Positions 1-6,657 of a DNA stretch of 10,028 bases are shown here, piece by piece. The DNA is taken from assembly GCA_937881145.1 (NCBI GenBank), contig CALGFL010000489.1:1-10028 (forward strand). Reading direction: 5' to 3'. The stretch is from an uncultured Bordetella sp. GTDB taxonomy: Bacteria; Pseudomonadota; Gammaproteobacteria; Burkholderiales; Burkholderiaceae_B. The notes under the pieces are model-generated. The model was not told the DNA's origin. It made no database searches and saw nothing but the letters and a program-made list of their open reading frames with translations. Each line of letters opens with the position of its first letter. Position 1 is the stretch's first letter. The position numbers and the translations under genes are program-made.

Positions 1-823
1 TGACGGTGGTGGCGTAGAGCTTGGCCTGCACATCGGCCGGAGTGCCGGCAGGCGCCATCAGGCCGTACCAGGTCAGGAACGTGTAGCCGGGCACACCGGC
101 CTGGTCGATGGCAGGCACGCCCGGCAGATAGACGCTGGGCTTGGGACTGGAGACGCCCAGGGCCCTGACGGTGTTGGCGCGGATCTGGGTCAGCGCCGAA
201 CCGCTGGTCTCGAGCGACATCTGGATCTGGCCCGACATCAGGTCGGTCATCATGGGCGCGCCGCCCTTGTAGGGGACGTGGTTGATCTGGATACCGGCCA
301 TGCGCTTGAAGAGCTCGCCCGCCAGGTGCTCAGTGCTGCCGATGCCGGCCGAACCGAAATTGAGCTGGCCCGGATGCGCCTTGGCGTATTGGATCAGCTC
401 GGTAACGGAATGGACGGGAAGCTTGGGATTGACGATGAGGACGTTGGGGCACGACGCCACGGTCGTGATGGGTGCGAAGTCCTTGATGAAGCTGTAGGTC
501 AGGTTCTTGTAGATGGACGGCGCGATGGTGTGGGCGATGGTGGCCAGAAAGAGGGTGTAGCCGTCCGGCTTGGCGCGGGCCGCGACGGCCGCGCCTATGG
601 TGCCGCCGGCGCCGGCGCGGTTGTCGACGATGACGGGCTGTCCCAGCAGCTTGCTCAGTTCCTGGGCCAGCGGCCGGGCGACCATGTCGGTGGTGCCGCC
701 GGGCGGGAAGGGCACCACCAGGGTGATGGGGCGATCGGGCCATGCGGCCTGGGCGGATGCGGCCCAGCCCAGGCTGAGGCCGGCTGCCAGGCCGGCGATG
801 AGTAGGCGTAGCGATTTTTTCAT
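1..823 (-). CDS. Bug-family tripartite tricarboxylate receptor (periplasmic binding protein), 3' end cut by the window
   Basis: Periplasmic solute receptor of the Bug/TctC family, which captures carboxylates with high affinity for uptake. The ATG is at 823 and the frame stays open to base 2, giving 274 residues; family members are about 320-330, so roughly 50 C-terminal residues lie outside. A Lys-Lys start, a hydrophobic stretch and an SAQA site near residues 23-26 form a signal peptide. The mature start AWPDRPI, then VVPFPPGGTTD and IVDNRAGAGG, are family hallmarks, followed by GSAGIGST and HVPYKGGAP, typical of the ligand-binding cleft. It lies 31 nt after tcuB with a weak purine-rich site (AAAGAGAC) upstream, so it is probably the third gene of tcuA-tcuB-bug. 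No TctA/TctB-type membrane gene is visible, so it looks like an orphan receptor or works with a permease encoded elsewhere. The ligand is inferred only from the neighbours. Confidence 0.93.
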   Translation of the reverse strand, partial: MKKSLRLLIAGLAAGLSLGWAASAQAAWPDRPITLVVPFPPGGTTDMVARPLAQELSKLLGQPVIVDNRAGAGGTIGAAVAARAKPDGYTLFLATIAHTIAPSIYKNLTYSFIKDFAPITTVASCPNVLIVNPKLPVHSVTELIQYAKAHPGQLNFGSAGIGSTEHLAGELFKRMAGIQINHVPYKGGAPMMTDLMSGQIQMSLETSGSALTQIRANTVRALGVSSPKPSVYLPGVPAIDQAGVPGYTFLTWYGLMAPAGTPADVQAKLYATTV

Positions 824-854
824 GAGGTTTGTCTCTTTGTCGTTGGTGGAGTTG

Positions 855-2021
855 TCAGTCGGATCCCAATTGCAGCTTGTTGGGTTGGCGCTTTTCGATG
901 GCCCATTTCAATAGGGCCGCGCTGCGGTAGATGCCGTGGGCGAACTTGCCGTAAGGCAGCGTGAGGAACAGGGCCATGACGCATCCCAGATGCAATGCCA
1001 GCACGAGACCCATGGCGCCGGTATCGCGCAGTGCCAGCAGCAGCAGGCCGGTCGATCCCGCCAGGAACAGCAGGGCGATGAAGCCGCGGTCCATGGGGCG
1101 CTGCGCCGCGTCGCCCTGTTCGGGCGCGCGCCGCAGGTTCAACCGCCCGAGGCCCGCCGTGCCGAGCACCAGTCCGATACCGCCGGCCAAACCCAGCAGC
1201 ACGGGAATGCTGGCCACGGGATAAGGCGCTTCCCGGCCCAGGAGGTAGTGATAGAGCGTGGCCACGCAGGTCGAGGCAAAGCACAGCATGAAGCCGTAGA
1301 AGGTCAGGTGATGGCAGCGGCGGCGTTGCAGAGTGAAGGCGTCGTCTTCGTTATTGCAGCCCTTGCCGTGGCCGCCGTCCAGGTATTTCAGGCGCAGGGC
1401 GTCGTGGGTTGCCTCGGCGACCGCGGGGCCGGTGGCCGCGCCCGGACTGACCTCGCGCCAGAATCGCGCCACGCCCTTGCCCAGGGCGAAGATGGCCAGC
1501 AGGAAGACCACGCCGAACATCAGCGCCAGGGTATTGTGCGGGAAGACGGCGTAGAAATTGCCCCCTTGCGACTCGCGGAACAGCTCGCCTTGCACGCTCG
1601 TGAGCATGATCAGGAACAGCGCCAGGCCGGCGGCCAGCGCCACGCAAAGCGTCAGGCCGTTGCGTTTGTACAGCGCGCCCAAGCCGGCCGGCCAGGCATA
1701 GTCGCTGTAGGTCTGCACGCGCACCTTGGCCATGGCCTGCGGCACGTTGACGCCGAATTCGTGCGGCGGCGCATACTGGCAGGCGTGCAGGCAGGCGCCG
1801 CAGTTGTGGCAGAGATTGGCCAGGTAGTCGACGTCGGCCTTGTTGAATTCCAGCCGGCGCGTCATGGCGGGGAACACCGCGCAAAAGCCTTCGCAATAGC
1901 GGCAGGCATTGCAGATCTGCATGACGCGGGCGACTTCGCTTTCGTCCCGCGTCAGTTCGCCGGGAAGGGCCACGCGGACTTCGGCTTGCGCTCGCCGGGT
2001 CAGGTTTTCGAGTTCGGTCAT
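855..2021 (-). CDS. tcuB: TcuB, membrane Fe-S protein of tricarballylate utilisation
   Basis: TcuB reoxidises the flavin of TcuA and passes electrons to the membrane quinone pool, allowing tricarballylate to be oxidised to cis-aconitate; this role is known from Salmonella. The 388-residue protein starts with a cytoplasmic ferredoxin-like part carrying two CxxCxxCxxxC sets, Cys37/40/43/47 and Cys71/74/77/81, enough for two 4Fe-4S clusters. About six hydrophobic segments follow (near 123-143, 165-184, 239-260, 269-291, 314-331 and 337-355), with His237/His238 just before the third and His258 inside it, and His344 in the sixth; such residues could bind haem, though this is inference. The ATG is one base beyond the tcuA stop, with GGAG five bases upstream inside the end of tcuA, so translation is coupled. 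The CitB/TcuB family is close-knit; the main doubt is the true substrate of the pair. Confidence 0.9.
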   Translation of the reverse strand: MTELENLTRRAQAEVRVALPGELTRDESEVARVMQICNACRYCEGFCAVFPAMTRRLEFNKADVDYLANLCHNCGACLHACQYAPPHEFGVNVPQAMAKVRVQTYSDYAWPAGLGALYKRNGLTLCVALAAGLALFLIMLTSVQGELFRESQGGNFYAVFPHNTLALMFGVVFLLAIFALGKGVARFWREVSPGAATGPAVAEATHDALRLKYLDGGHGKGCNNEDDAFTLQRRRCHHLTFYGFMLCFASTCVATLYHYLLGREAPYPVASIPVLLGLAGGIGLVLGTAGLGRLNLRRAPEQGDAAQRPMDRGFIALLFLAGSTGLLLLALRDTGAMGLVLALHLGCVMALFLTLPYGKFAHGIYRSAALLKWAIEKRQPNKLQLGSD

Positions 2022-2022
2022 G

Positions 2023-3411
2023 TCAGCTCCGCCGGGCCGCAGCCGCGGCGTGCGTGCCGGCGATGCGGCCGAAGGCGGTGCCGATGGACATGCCGACGCC
2101 CGCGGTATAGCCCTTGCCCAGCACGTTGCCGGCCATCATCTCGCCGGCCACGAAGAGGTTGTCGCTGGGCTTGTCGTCAAAGCGCACCGCCGCCGTTTCG
2201 TCGACCTTCAGGCCCAGGTAGGTAAAGGTGATGCCGGGGCGCAGCGGATAGCCGAAGAACGGTGCGGTGTCGATGGGGCGTGCCCAGTGCGTCTTGGCCG
2301 GCGCGATGCCTTCGGTGCGGCAGTCGTCCAGCGCCGTGTGGTCGAAGGTGCCGACGCGGCAGGCGGCGTTGTAGTCGTTCAGGGTTTGCATGAAGCGGGT
2401 TTCGTCCAGGCCCAGTTTGCGGGCCAGTTCGGGCAGCGTGCCGGCCTGGGTGCCGGGAAAGACCGGCGGCATGAAGCGGCCCACGGCCTTGGCGTCGATG
2501 ATCGAGTAGGCAGTCTGGCCGGGCTGCATGGCCGTCAGGCGTCCCCAGATGGCATAGCGCTTGGGCCAGAAGTCTTCGCCCTCGTCGTAGAAGCGCTCGG
2601 CGTCGCGGTTGAGCACCACGCCCAGCGACACGCAGTCGATGCGGGTGCAGATGCCGCCGTCGTACATTGGCGCGCGCGCGTCGATGGCCACGCAGTGCGA
2701 TTGCGAAGGATCGCCGATGATGTCGGCGCCGGCATCCATCATGAATTTCAGCAGCACGCCCTGGTTGAAGCGCGTGCCGCGTATCAGAAAATTGTCGGCC
2801 GGCCATTCGCCGCGCTCGTTCTGGCCCCAGGCCTGCCGCAGCCATTCGCGGTTGGATTCGAAGCCGCCGGCGGCCAGTACGCAGGCGCGCGCCTCGATGC
2901 GCTCGCCGGTCGCCATGCGCGCGGCAAGGAAGCGGCCGCCCTGCAAGTCGAGCGACATGACGGGAGCGTCGTAGCGGATCTGTACGCCGAGCTGCTCGGC
3001 GCTGCGGTAATAGGCATTGACCAGGGCCTTGCCGCCGCCCATGAAGAAGGCATTGGTGCGCGCCACGTGCAGCGCGCCCGACAAGGGCGGCTGGAAATTC
3101 ACGCCGTGCCTGCGCATCCAGTCGCGGCAGTCGGACGAGGCGCGGATGACCAGGCGCGCCAGGTGCTCGTCGGTGATGCCGCCGGTGACCTTGAGCAGGT
3201 CCTGCCAGAACTCTTCCTCGGGATAGGCGTCGACCAGCACGTCCTGCGGAGCATCGTGCATGCAGCGCAGGTTGCGGGTGTGCTGCGAATTGCCGCCGCG
3301 CCATTGTCTGGGCGCAGCTTCCAGCATCAGCACGCTGGCGCCGGCCTCGCGGGCCATCAGCGCGGCGCATAGCGCGGCGTTGCCGCCGCCTATGACCAGT
3401 ACATCTATCAT
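2023..3411 (-). CDS. tcuA: TcuA, FAD-dependent tricarballylate dehydrogenase
   Basis: Flavoprotein of the fumarate reductase/succinate dehydrogenase type. The family member TcuA oxidises tricarballylate to cis-aconitate and hands electrons to TcuB. The 462-residue protein opens with the FAD dinucleotide fold: GGGNAA at 8-13 and the ribose-binding Glu31. [12 protein letters not shown] at 38-49 is the conserved flavin loop. The C-terminal FAD segment is VAGE (421-424) followed by [16 protein letters not shown] (437-452). There is no signal peptide, so it is cytoplasmic and soluble, as for TcuA and unlike periplasmic fumarate reductases. The start is the first ATG after the promoter at 3442-3470; the Shine-Dalgarno sequence is weak. 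The start gives an almost minimal N-terminus before the FAD fold ([10 protein letters not shown]), so there is no room for a shorter form. It is first gene of tcuA-tcuB-bug. A related FAD-dependent tricarboxylate oxidoreductase with another substrate cannot be excluded. Confidence 0.9.
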   Translation of the reverse strand: MIDVLVIGGGNAALCAALMAREAGASVLMLEAAPRQWRGGNSQHTRNLRCMHDAPQDVLVDAYPEEEFWQDLLKVTGGITDEHLARLVIRASSDCRDWMRRHGVNFQPPLSGALHVARTNAFFMGGGKALVNAYYRSAEQLGVQIRYDAPVMSLDLQGGRFLAARMATGERIEARACVLAAGGFESNREWLRQAWGQNERGEWPADNFLIRGTRFNQGVLLKFMMDAGADIIGDPSQSHCVAIDARAPMYDGGICTRIDCVSLGVVLNRDAERFYDEGEDFWPKRYAIWGRLTAMQPGQTAYSIIDAKAVGRFMPPVFPGTQAGTLPELARKLGLDETRFMQTLNDYNAACRVGTFDHTALDDCRTEGIAPAKTHWARPIDTAPFFGYPLRPGITFTYLGLKVDETAAVRFDDKPSDNLFVAGEMMAGNVLGKGYTAGVGMSIGTAFGRIAGTHAAAAARRS

Positions 3412-3441
3412 GGATCCAGTCCGGAATATCTTCGGACGGGG

Positions 3442-3470
3442 ACTATAGGCGGGTCATAAGGCGCGAACAA
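3442..3470 (-). promoter_or_regulatory. Predicted sigma-70 promoter of tcuA-tcuB-bug
   Basis: Read on the minus strand, TTGTTC (3470-3465) is followed by a 17-bp spacer and TATAGT (3447-3442). The -10 matches the consensus at five of six bases and the -35 at three, as expected for an activator-dependent promoter. Transcription would begin near 3435, leaving a leader of about 24 nt before the tcuA ATG at 3411. The weak -35 and the operator centred at -64 point to LysR-type activation. Confidence 0.65.
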
Positions 3471-3491
3471 CCCGATTTTTGGAAAGGGGTC

Positions 3492-3506
3492 TTCACGTTT
3501 TGTGAA
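3492..3506 (-). promoter_or_regulatory. Predicted LysR-type operator upstream of tcuA
   Basis: Perfect inverted repeat TTCAC-N5-GTGAA; on the minus strand it reads TTCACAAAACGTGAA, and it contains the T-N11-A core of LysR sites. Its centre (3499) lies about 64 bp upstream of the predicted transcription start, the usual position of the LysR recognition site. It overlaps the stop codon of LTTR-1. A copy with a single base change lies at 5393-5407 with the same spacing to its own promoter. Confidence 0.7.
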
Positions 3507-4419
3507 GCTTCGCGCCCGGCCATGCGTCTTCGCGGACCAGTCTGCGGACAGTCTGTGTCAGCAGCACCCGCGCGGCCAGGGCGGCGGGGGACAGCTCGTC
3601 GTCGGACAGGCTGGCCAGCATATTGGTGCGAGTCGGCTGCCGCTCGCGTATCCGCCAGGTGCTCAGTTCCGAACCGGCGCCGTGCGTGGCTGCCGCCCCG
3701 GGCTGCACCGTGGCGCCGTGGCCGGCGCGCACAAGCGCCATGAGCGCGGCCAGGCCGTCGACCTCCGCGGCGATGCGCGGCTCGATGCGCAGACGGGAAA
3801 AGGCGGTGTTGAGCAGGGCGCGCAGGCCATGGCTGCGGCTGGGTAGTATCAAAGGCAGTCGGGCGGTCTCGCGCAGGCTGACTGGACCCGGGCCGGGCAA
3901 GTGCGGCAGCGTCGGTGCGGCGATCAGGAACAGGCGTTCGTCGAGCAGGGGCTGAATGCTCCAGCGCTGCGCGACTTCGGTCTGGAACACGATGGCCAGA
4001 TCGAGCTGGCGCGCATTGAGCATGGCGGACAGGTGTCCCGACAGGCTTTCCACCAGGCGCACGCGCACTTCGGGATAGCAGGCGCGCATGGCGTCCATGA
4101 AAGGCACGGCCAGCACCGACGACGTGGTGGGCGCCAGCCCGACGCTGACGTGGCCGCTCAGGCGCGAGGAGCGCGCGGCGAGCACCGCGTCGTCGGCGTG
4201 GCGCAGCGCGAGTTGGGCCTGGCGCAGAAAGGCCATACCGGCTTCGGTGAGCGTCGTGCCGGCGGCGGTGCGGGTCAGCAGCCGGGTCGAGAGCTCGCTT
4301 TCGAGGCGGCTGATCTGTTGGCTGAGCGCCGAGGTGACCACGCCCAGCTCGGTGGCCGCCCTGCCCATGCTGCCGCATTCGACGACCTTGGCGAAATAGC
4401 GTAGTTGGCGCAGTTCCAT
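3493..4419 (-). CDS. LysR-type transcriptional regulator (LTTR-1) of the tcu/Bug block
   Basis: DNA-binding regulator of 308 residues, the usual LysR length. The N-terminal winged helix-turn-helix spans about 5-60: LRQLRYF, then GRAATELGVVTSALSQQISRLE, with TRLLTRTAAGTTLTEAG forming the wing. The rest is a two-lobed effector domain from about residue 92 (GHVSVGLAPTTS). The opening resembles the Nac-like branch. The chosen ATG at 4419 puts the helix-turn-helix at the normal distance; an upstream in-frame extension to 4596 would run back through the hydrolase gene and carries no LysR features. It lies 14 nt after the hydrolase stop, so the two are probably co-transcribed. Its stop codon sits inside the operator upstream of tcuA. 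It is the natural candidate to bind both TTCAC-N5-GTGAA sites, with a tricarboxylate or pathway intermediate as coinducer; this is inference. It could be the functional counterpart of Salmonella TcuR, but I cannot show orthology. Confidence 0.92.
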   Translation of the reverse strand: MELRQLRYFAKVVECGSMGRAATELGVVTSALSQQISRLESELSTRLLTRTAAGTTLTEAGMAFLRQAQLALRHADDAVLAARSSRLSGHVSVGLAPTTSSVLAVPFMDAMRACYPEVRVRLVESLSGHLSAMLNARQLDLAIVFQTEVAQRWSIQPLLDERLFLIAAPTLPHLPGPGPVSLRETARLPLILPSRSHGLRALLNTAFSRLRIEPRIAAEVDGLAALMALVRAGHGATVQPGAAATHGAGSELSTWRIRERQPTRTNMLASLSDDELSPAALAARVLLTQTVRRLVREDAWPGAKLHKT

Positions 4420-4433
4420 GGATTGCGTATCGA

Positions 4434-5330
4434 TCAGGCGGGACTGAACCCGTAGAGCCTTGCCGGATTGTCGACCAAGACGCGATGACGCAAGGCCTCG
4501 TCCGGCATCCATTGGGCCAGCAGATTGCAAAGCACGCCGTTGTCGGGCACTTGCTGCGCCTCGAAGTAATTGATGTGCGGCCAGTCCGACCCCCATACCA
4601 GGCGGTCCGCATTGGCGCGCAGCAAGGCGTGCGCGTATGCGGCAATATCGGAAAAAGGCGAGCCCGACGCGCTATTGCGATCGGCGCCCGACAGCTTGGC
4701 CCATGCCTTGCCCTGGGCCAGCAGGCGGCACAGATACTGGAAGCCTGCGTCGTCCACTCCGCGCGAGGCGCTCATGCGGCCCATATGATCGATCACGAGA
4801 TCGATGCCCGTCGCCAGCAGCGTTGGAGCAAGCGCCGGAATGTCCGGAGCATGAATCCAGATCTGCGCGTGCCAGCCGCGCGCCTTCAACCGCGGCGCCA
4901 ACGCCCGGAAATCGTCGATGCCGGCGCCGTTGCGGTAGACGGCGCGGCCCTCGTGCCGATAGAGGTTGAAACGCGCGCCGCGCACACCGGCCTGGGCCAG
5001 GGCATCCAATGCGGATTCGGATACGTGCGCGCGCACCACCGCGACGGCGCGCAACCGGTCCGGCCAGACTTGCAGCGCATCCAGCACATTGCGATTGTCG
5101 TCGCCCTGGGAACTGGCGGTAACCAGCACGCCGCGAGACAAGCCCAAGCTGTCCAGGTGCGCCACGAACCGCCCGGCGTCGTTTTCGGGAGGGGTGTAGC
5201 TGCGTTCGTCGCTCAGCGGAAAACGGGCATACGGACCAAATACGTGCGCATGCGCGTCGCAAGCCCCCGCCGGCATGGCAAAGCGTACAGAGGCGTGGCT
5301 GTTCAGAGGGGGAAGGCAGGGGCGTGTCAT
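4434..5330 (-). CDS. Amidohydrolase-superfamily lactonase, 2-pyrone-4,6-dicarboxylate hydrolase (LigI)-like
   Basis: Predicted cytoplasmic TIM-barrel hydrolase of 298 residues. LigI opens the ring of 2-pyrone-4,6-dicarboxylate; relatives act on sulfomuconolactone and aldarolactones. The sequence shows CDAHAHVFGP with His27 and His29 after strand 1, RGARFNLYR with Arg120 and Arg125, DHMGR with His182, KLSGADR, and VWGSDWPH with the general base Asp249. From memory, LigI uses His31/His33, His180 and Asp248 and needs no metal; the spacing here agrees. The C-terminal VDNPARLYGF is also typical. Two starts compete: 5339 (MIAM...) and 5330. GGAG at 5345-5342 is only 2 nt from the first but 11 nt from the second, so I chose 5330, with modest certainty. 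It is the first gene of a likely operon with LTTR-1, diverging from the second Bug gene. The substrate is probably a carboxylated lactone, not necessarily 2-pyrone-4,6-dicarboxylate. Confidence 0.88.
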   Translation of the reverse strand: MTRPCLPPLNSHASVRFAMPAGACDAHAHVFGPYARFPLSDERSYTPPENDAGRFVAHLDSLGLSRGVLVTASSQGDDNRNVLDALQVWPDRLRAVAVVRAHVSESALDALAQAGVRGARFNLYRHEGRAVYRNGAGIDDFRALAPRLKARGWHAQIWIHAPDIPALAPTLLATGIDLVIDHMGRMSASRGVDDAGFQYLCRLLAQGKAWAKLSGADRNSASGSPFSDIAAYAHALLRANADRLVWGSDWPHINYFEAQQVPDNGVLCNLLAQWMPDEALRHRVLVDNPARLYGFSPA

Positions 5331-5354
5331 GGCGATCATTTCTCCGGGCTGCCT

Positions 5355-5383
5355 ATGCTACGCCGATCAGCCCTGACGGTCAG
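5355..5383 (-). promoter_or_regulatory. Possible promoter of the hydrolase-LTTR-1 operon
   Basis: On the minus strand CTGACC (5383-5378), 17 bp, then TAGCAT (5360-5355); each hexamer matches the consensus at four of six positions. Start would be near 5348, leaving a very short leader before the Shine-Dalgarno GGAG (5345-5342). The -35 lies within a perfect 13-bp palindrome, and the LysR operator at 5393-5407 sits just upstream, so the regulator may influence its own operon. Confidence 0.4.
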
Positions 5384-5384
5384 G
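5372..5384. promoter_or_regulatory. Perfect palindrome CCTGACGGTCAGG in the divergent intergenic region
   Basis: Six-base arms (CCTGAC and GTCAGG) around one central base. It covers the predicted -35 of the hydrolase promoter, and its centre is 22 bp (about two helical turns) from the centre of the TTCAC-N5-GTGAA operator. The half-sites differ from those of the operator, so it may bind a different protein or be a secondary LysR contact site. Confidence 0.4.
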
Positions 5385-5392
5385 CATGATGC

Positions 5393-5407
5393 TTCACAAA
5401 AAGTGAA
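5393..5407 (+). promoter_or_regulatory. Predicted LysR-type operator upstream of the second Bug gene
   Basis: Perfect inverted repeat TTCACAAAAAGTGAA (5-base arms, 5-base AT spacer, T-N11-A core). It differs at one position from the operator upstream of tcuA (3506-3492). Its centre (5400) is about -64 relative to the predicted start of the Bug promoter, the same as at tcuA. It also lies about 52 bp upstream of the possible hydrolase start, so one site could serve both directions. Confidence 0.72.
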
Positions 5408-5428
5408 TAGCTATTTCCAATAGATGGA

Positions 5429-5457
5429 TTGCCCGTACCACGGAGCATGCCTATAGT
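5429..5457 (+). promoter_or_regulatory. Predicted sigma-70 promoter of the second Bug gene
   Basis: TTGCCC (5429-5434), 17-bp spacer, TATAGT (5452-5457), start near 5464 and a leader of about 100 nt. The -10, its preceding GCC, the spacer length and the 44-bp distance from operator to -10 are all identical to those of the tcuA promoter; TTTCCAA also occurs at the same offset downstream of both operators. Confidence 0.68.
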
Positions 5458-5477
5458 TTCCGGTTCGGAAACATTCT

Positions 5478-5509
5478 GGACCGGCTCCCCGCCGGTCCGC
5501 TTCCGGTCC
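5478..5509 (+). repeat. Competing inverted repeats in the Bug leader
   Basis: GGACCGG at 5478-5484 is exactly complementary to CCGGTCC at 5492-5498 and again at 5503-5509, so the leader RNA could form either of two mutually exclusive 7-bp stems. A third related copy, CCGGTTC, lies at 5460-5466 across the predicted start. No U-rich tract follows, so this is not a standard terminator. Confidence 0.45.
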
Positions 5510-5534
5510 GATGATCAGGCTTCATCCAGAACCA

Positions 5535-5548
5535 GCCCGCGAGCGGGC
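5535..5548 (+). repeat. GC-rich palindrome directly upstream of the Bug ribosome binding site
   Basis: GCCCGC-GA-GCGGGC ends two bases before the AAGGAGA ribosome binding site at 5551-5557. As RNA it could form a short stem next to the site where initiation begins. Its GC-rich composition makes chance occurrence possible. Confidence 0.3.
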
Positions 5549-5563
5549 ACAAGGAGACAAGAT

Positions 5564-6559
5564 ATGCGGCAATACGCCCACACGCTGGCCCGGCTGGCGC
5601 GCACCCTGGGAATTGGCACCGGCCTTGCGTTGACCTGCGTGCTTGCGGCACATGCCACCGGCACCTACCCCGAAAAGCCCATCAACATTGTCGTGCCCTA
5701 TGCACCGGGCGGGGCGCTGGACACCGTCACGCGGGTGGTGGCGGTGAAGATGGGCGAAGTGCTCAAGCAATCCATCATCGTCGACAACAGACCCGGCGCG
5801 GCGACCAATATCGGCATGGATTATGTGGCGCGGCAGCCGGCCGACGGCTACACGATACTTACGGCCTCGCCCAGCCTGACCGTCAACGGCGCGCTCTTTA
5901 GCAAGCTGCCTTTCAATCCGTCCAAGGCTTTCGCGCCCATTGGTGAAATCGGCTATGCGCCGCAGGTCATCGTGGTGCCCGCGAACTCGCCCTACAAGAC
6001 GCTCGAGGATCTGATCGGCGACGCCAAAAAGCATCCCGACAAGCTGTCTTTCGGCACGCCCGGTATCGGCAGCTCGGGTCATCTGGCGGTTGCGCTGCTC
6101 GAATCCGAGGGCAAGTTCCAGGCCACGCACATCCCCTACAAGGGCGGCGAGCCGGCCATGAACGATCTGCTGGGCGGCCGGTTGTCCTTCATGGCCATCA
6201 ATCCCCTGGAAGCGCTTGCGCACCTGAAGGCCGGCACGCTGCGCGCGCTGGTCGTCCTGTCCGACAAGCCGATGGCCTTGCTGCCTGGCGTGCCGGACGT
6301 GGTGCAGGCGGGCTTGCCCGGCGCACAGGTTTCCGTCTGGTGGGGATTCGTAGGCCCGGCCGGCATGCCCAAGCCGGTGATCGACAAGCTCAACGCCGCC
6401 TTGCAGGCCGCGCTGAAAGATCCCGCGGTGCAGACCCGTCTGGCCAATCTGGGCGCGATCCTGGCGCCTGGCACCGCCGACGATCTCGGAAAGTTCATTG
6501 CCGCGCAAACCGCCAAGTGGGGCGAGGTGATCAAGACCGCCGGCATCCAGGCCAATTGA
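5564..6559 (+). CDS. Bug-family tripartite tricarboxylate receptor (complete)
   Basis: Complete periplasmic receptor of 331 residues, the usual family size. The ATG at 5564 follows AAGGAGA (5551-5557) with a 6-base gap; the frame is open further up to 5429, but that stretch spans the promoter and lacks a signal peptide, so it is leader. Arg-rich residues 1-13, a hydrophobic core at 15-29 and AHA at 29-31 form the signal peptide. The mature part starts TGTYPEKPI, with VVPYAPGGALDT (about 43-54), DNRPG (74-78), GTPGIGSSGH and HIPYKGGEP following, all hallmarks of Bug proteins. It stands alone on the plus strand between two regulators, with no membrane subunits beside it. The promoter copy it shares with tcuA suggests it is induced together with the tcu genes and the other Bug protein, which differs clearly from it in the cleft regions and may bind a different ligand. 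Confidence 0.94.
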   Translation: MRQYAHTLARLARTLGIGTGLALTCVLAAHATGTYPEKPINIVVPYAPGGALDTVTRVVAVKMGEVLKQSIIVDNRPGAATNIGMDYVARQPADGYTILTASPSLTVNGALFSKLPFNPSKAFAPIGEIGYAPQVIVVPANSPYKTLEDLIGDAKKHPDKLSFGTPGIGSSGHLAVALLESEGKFQATHIPYKGGEPAMNDLLGGRLSFMAINPLEALAHLKAGTLRALVVLSDKPMALLPGVPDVVQAGLPGAQVSVWWGFVGPAGMPKPVIDKLNAALQAALKDPAVQTRLANLGAILAPGTADDLGKFIAAQTAKWGEVIKTAGIQAN

Positions 6560-6560
6560 T

Positions 6561-6583
6561 CGAAGCCGCGGGACCGGGCTTCG
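6561..6583 (+). terminator. Stem-loop just after the second Bug gene
   Basis: CGAAGCC (6561-6567) pairs perfectly with GGCTTCG (6577-6583) around a 9-base loop, starting one base after the Bug stop codon and within the 98-bp gap to the convergent LTTR-2 gene. Position fits a terminator or mRNA 3' stabiliser, but no T-run follows, so an intrinsic terminator is not certain. Confidence 0.45.
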
Positions 6584-6657
6584 GAACGTGCCGCTCGCGC
6601 CGCCGGATTCGACAAGGTGGCGCGGCGGGCGCGCCTGCATGACGCGATTGCGCAATA

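Noticed and set aside
936..3372. Long plus-strand open frames (936-2225 and 1909-3372) opposite tcuB and tcuA
   Set aside because: Antisense shadows of well-supported genes, with low-complexity Gln/Ala/Arg/Gly translations and no ribosome binding site.
3491..3507. CTTCAC-GTTTT-GTGAAG as a terminator of LTTR-1
   Set aside because: The stem is short and AT-rich and no T-run follows on the minus strand. Its near-identical copy at 5393-5407 is not at a gene end, which favours an operator.
4420..4596. Upstream extension of LTTR-1 into the hydrolase gene
   Set aside because: It overlaps conserved hydrolase sequence in another frame and adds residues before the standard LysR N-terminus.
5460..5509. 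Leader repeats of the second Bug gene as a riboswitch or CRISPR-like repeat
   Set aside because: Only 7-base units, no regular spacers and no known aptamer core visible; kept only as possible alternative stems.
5429..5563. N-terminal extension of the second Bug protein
   Set aside because: The extension runs over the promoter and predicted start site and would bury the signal peptide; AAGGAGA with correct spacing supports ATG 5564.
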